From the NCBI GenBank assembly GCA_046349255.1, contig JAXMCR010000002.1, positions 1,364,001 through 1,428,000 of the forward strand: a stretch of 64,000 nt of DNA, given 5' to 3'. The position numbers and the translations under genes were made by a program. The stretch is from DAIODI01 sp046349255. GTDB lineage: Bacteria; Pseudomonadota; Alphaproteobacteria; Rhizobiales; Aestuariivirgaceae. Shown one piece after another: positions 62,102 to 64,000 of this stretch. The stretch's first letter is position 1. Each line of letters opens with the position of its first letter. Under the pieces are notes generated by a model, which was given only the letters and a program-made list of their open reading frames with translations, made no database searches and had not been told where the DNA came from.

Positions 62102-63694
62102 TTACTTCTTCAACGACACGTTCTGGAACTCGTGCCGGCCAAGCGGGCTGACCTTGTAGCCTTCCACGTTGGAACGGATCGGCTCGAACACGGTCGAGTG
62201 CGCAATGGTCATCCACGGCGCCTCTTCCTTGAAGAGCTTCTGCATGCCTTCGTAGATCTTCGTGCGCTCGGCCTTGTCGGAAAGCTGGCGGGCCTTGAGC
62301 AGGTCGTTGGTGAACTGCTCGTTGCACCACTTGGCGATGTTCTGTCCGGCCGGCTTGCCGCCCGGGCAGCCGAGCAGGAAGAAGAAGTTGTCCGGATCGC
62401 CGTTGTCACCCGTCCAGCCGAGAAGGCCCAACTGGTGCTCGCCGGCCTGCAGGCGCTTCCTGTATTCGCCCCACTCGTACGACACGAGCTTGGCGTTGAT
62501 GCCGACCTTCGCGAGGTCCGCCTGCATCATCTCCGCCATGCGCTTGGCGTTCGGGTTGTAGGGGCGCTGCACCGGCATCCACCACAGGTCCGTCTCGAGG
62601 GACGTGACGCCTGCGGCCTTCAGCATCTCCTTGGCCTTCTCGGGATTGTACTCGTAGTCCTTCGTGCTCTTGTCGTAGGACCAGATCGTCGGCGGGATCG
62701 GGTTGACGGCCGGCTGGCCGGCGCCCTGGTAGACCTCCTTCAGGATCGCCGCCTTGTCGATCGCCATGTTGATCGCCTGGCGCACTTCCTTCTTGTCGAA
62801 GGGCGGCTTCTGCGTGTTCATCGACAGGTAGCCGATGTTGAGGCCCGCCTGCTCGAGCACCTTCAGGTGCTTGTCTTCCTTCATCGCGGCGAGGTCGGCC
62901 GGGTTCGGCGCGATCATCACCTGGCACTCGTTCGCCTTGAGCTTGGCGTAGCGGGCCGTGGCGTCCGGGGTGATCGCGTAGACGAGGTTGTCGATCTTCG
63001 GCTTGCCGCCGAAGTAGTCGGGGTTCGCCTTGAAGCGGATCACCGCGTCCTTCTGGTAGCCGACGAACTCGAACGGGCCGGTGCCGATCGGATCCTGGTC
63101 GACCTTCTCGGGCGTGCCGGCCTTCAGCATCGCGTCGGCGTACTCGGCCGACAGGATCGAGGCGAAGTCCATCGCGAGGTTGGCGAGGATCGGCGCGTTC
63201 GGCTCCTTCAGCGTCATCACGACGGTGTGGTCGTCCTTCTTCTCGATCGACTGGAGCAGGTCGGGCATGCCCATGTCGTTGAAGTAGTCGTACGCGCCGC
63301 CGGAGACCTTGTGATAGGGGTTGTCGTCCTTCCACTGGCGGTTGAACGAGAACAGCACGTCGTCGGCGTTGAAGTCGCGGGTCGGCTTGAAGTCCTTGTT
63401 GGAGCCGAACTTCACGCCCTTGCGCAGCTTGAAGGTGATGGTCTTGCCGTCGTCGGAGACGGTCCAGCTTTCGGCAAGGCCCGGCACGACGTCCACGGTG
63501 CCCGGCTTGAACTCGACGAGCTGGTTGTAGACGGGGCGGGCGGCATCGAGGCTGGTGCCGGTGGTGTTGAGCTGCGGGTTGAAGTTTTCCGGCGAGCCCT
63601 CCGAGCAGTAGACGAGGGTCGAGGCGGCGAAGACGGGCGACGACAGCATCGTGGCGGCAATGAACGCCGCTGCCATCAGCTTGTACGATTTCAT
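62102..63694 (-). CDS. dppA: dipeptide/oligopeptide ABC transporter substrate-binding protein
   Basis: Periplasmic binding protein of 530 residues, SBP family 5. Signal peptide residues 1-24 (KLMAAAFIAATMLSSPVFAA) is followed by LVYCSEGSPENFNPQLNTTG, a very DppA-like mature start. Also diagnostic are PGLAESWTVSDDGKTITFKL and the loop WTGDNGDPDNFFFLLGC. ATG 63694 is the start, with AGGGAG upstream; first gene of the leftward operon dppA-B-C-(coiled-coil gene)-D-F. Specific peptides or other cargo are not deducible. Confidence 0.95.
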   Translation of the reverse strand: MKSYKLMAAAFIAATMLSSPVFAASTLVYCSEGSPENFNPQLNTTGTSLDAARPVYNQLVEFKPGTVDVVPGLAESWTVSDDGKTITFKLRKGVKFGSNKDFKPTRDFNADDVLFSFNRQWKDDNPYHKVSGGAYDYFNDMGMPDLLQSIEKKDDHTVVMTLKEPNAPILANLAMDFASILSAEYADAMLKAGTPEKVDQDPIGTGPFEFVGYQKDAVIRFKANPDYFGGKPKIDNLVYAITPDATARYAKLKANECQVMIAPNPADLAAMKEDKHLKVLEQAGLNIGYLSMNTQKPPFDKKEVRQAINMAIDKAAILKEVYQGAGQPAVNPIPPTIWSYDKSTKDYEYNPEKAKEMLKAAGVTSLETDLWWMPVQRPYNPNAKRMAEMMQADLAKVGINAKLVSYEWGEYRKRLQAGEHQLGLLGWTGDNGDPDNFFFLLGCPGGKPAGQNIAKWCNEQFTNDLLKARQLSDKAERTKIYEGMQKLFKEEAPWMTIAHSTVFEPIRSNVEGYKVSPLGRHEFQNVSLKK

Positions 63695-63891
63695 GGACTT
63701 TTCACTCCCTTGCAAACGCGACCGGACCGTTGATCGGACCGTGACCGCATTGTGTCATCTAAGCACTTCGCGCAGGGAAGTGCCACCCTCCGCGCATGGG
63801 TGATCGCAGCCTGCCGCTCTTGTCCCATGTCATGCGCCCCGGCAGTCTGGGCCGCGCCGTCGAGAACCACCAGAAATTCGGGAGCCGCCCA

Positions 63892-64000
63892 GTGACTGCA
63901 ACGCTGCATTTCCCGCAAGCCGAATACGACCGCCGCATCGCCAAGGCGCGCGCCGCCATGGAAAAGCGCGGGATCGACCTCGTGATCGTATCCGACCCCT
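63892..64000 (+). CDS. M24/creatinase-fold hydrolase, N-terminal fragment
   Basis: The first 36 codons of a gene cut by the right window edge. After GTG 63892 it reads TATLHFPQAEYDRRIAKARA and then AAMEKRGIDLVIVSDP, the opening of the creatinase N-terminal domain found in Xaa-Pro peptidases, creatinase and ectoine hydrolase DoeA. GGGAG lies about 7 nt upstream of the GTG; in-frame ATGs at 63796 and 63832 are alternatives. It diverges from dppA, which fits a peptidase or amidohydrolase acting on imported cargo. The catalytic half is outside the window. Confidence 0.7.
   Translation, partial: MTATLHFPQAEYDRRIAKARAAMEKRGIDLVIVSDP

Overview
The window is a G+C-rich (by eye, not computed), densely coded stretch of chromosome. 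It fits an alphaproteobacterium of the order Hyphomicrobiales (Rhizobiales). Supporting signs are the fused LplT-Aas enzyme, hflK-hflC-DUF2065-degP synteny, heterotetrameric sarcosine oxidase soxBDAG, bifunctional CysNC, a hutF-type histidine pathway, and clustered short intergenic palindromes with a TCAAG loop. I do not assign a genus. I saw no rRNA, tRNA, CRISPR array, prophage, insertion sequence or transposase. Almost everything is metabolic, transport or envelope housekeeping, with small accessory touches.

Layout. 1-4.3 kb: an AsmA-family protein (cut by the window edge) and an FAD-linked oxidase, minus strand. 4.4-8.9 kb: a hot-dog thioesterase, then the membrane and periplasmic quality-control block hflK-hflC-DUF2065-degP. 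8.9-15.6 kb: an amidase and a polyamine-type ABC transporter with two tandem paralogous binding proteins, each followed by an almost identical terminator. 15.7-16.0 kb: five clustered palindromes. 16.0-23.3 kb: histidine utilisation, divergent around a single TGTATATACA operator (hutI-hutC-hutU-SDR leftward, hutF-hutH rightward; no hutG in the window). 23.4-28.9 kb: a membrane class III cyclase, sulfate activation (cysD-cysNC) and an XRE-cupin regulator. 29.2-33.1 kb: RecQ, two tandem GT92-like glycosyltransferases and a tiny conserved protein. 33.1-39.4 kb: a GlxA/AraC regulator divergent from soxBDAG. 39.4-44.2 kb: an aminotransferase, a DAO-type oxidoreductase, an orphan Hpt protein and a P5C-dehydrogenase-like ALDH. 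44.4-47.9 kb: opgG-opgH for osmoregulated periplasmic glucans. 47.9-54.2 kb: a leftward five-gene unit ECH-DUF427-Aas-AcnX large-AcnX small in which the last four genes overlap by 4 nt. 54.4-64 kb: a fasciclin protein, HAD phosphatase plus TPP decarboxylase, a dipeptide-type ABC transporter with an extra membrane coiled-coil gene inside it, and the start of an M24/creatinase-fold hydrolase diverging from it.

How the genes work together. The recurring themes are scavenging of nitrogenous compounds (histidine, sarcosine or betaine, polyamines, peptides, possibly hydroxyproline and guanidino-amino acids) and envelope maintenance or osmoadaptation (periplasmic glucans, HflKC, DegP, lysophospholipid repair). 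Convergent genes are packed end to end (gaps of -4, 0, 2, 14 and 16 nt), leaving little room for ordinary terminators. I found no clearly novel multi-gene system. The best leads are the AcnX-Aas-DUF427 coupled operon, the coiled-coil protein embedded in the dpp operon, the orphan Hpt protein, and the CTG-started class IIIb-like cyclase.
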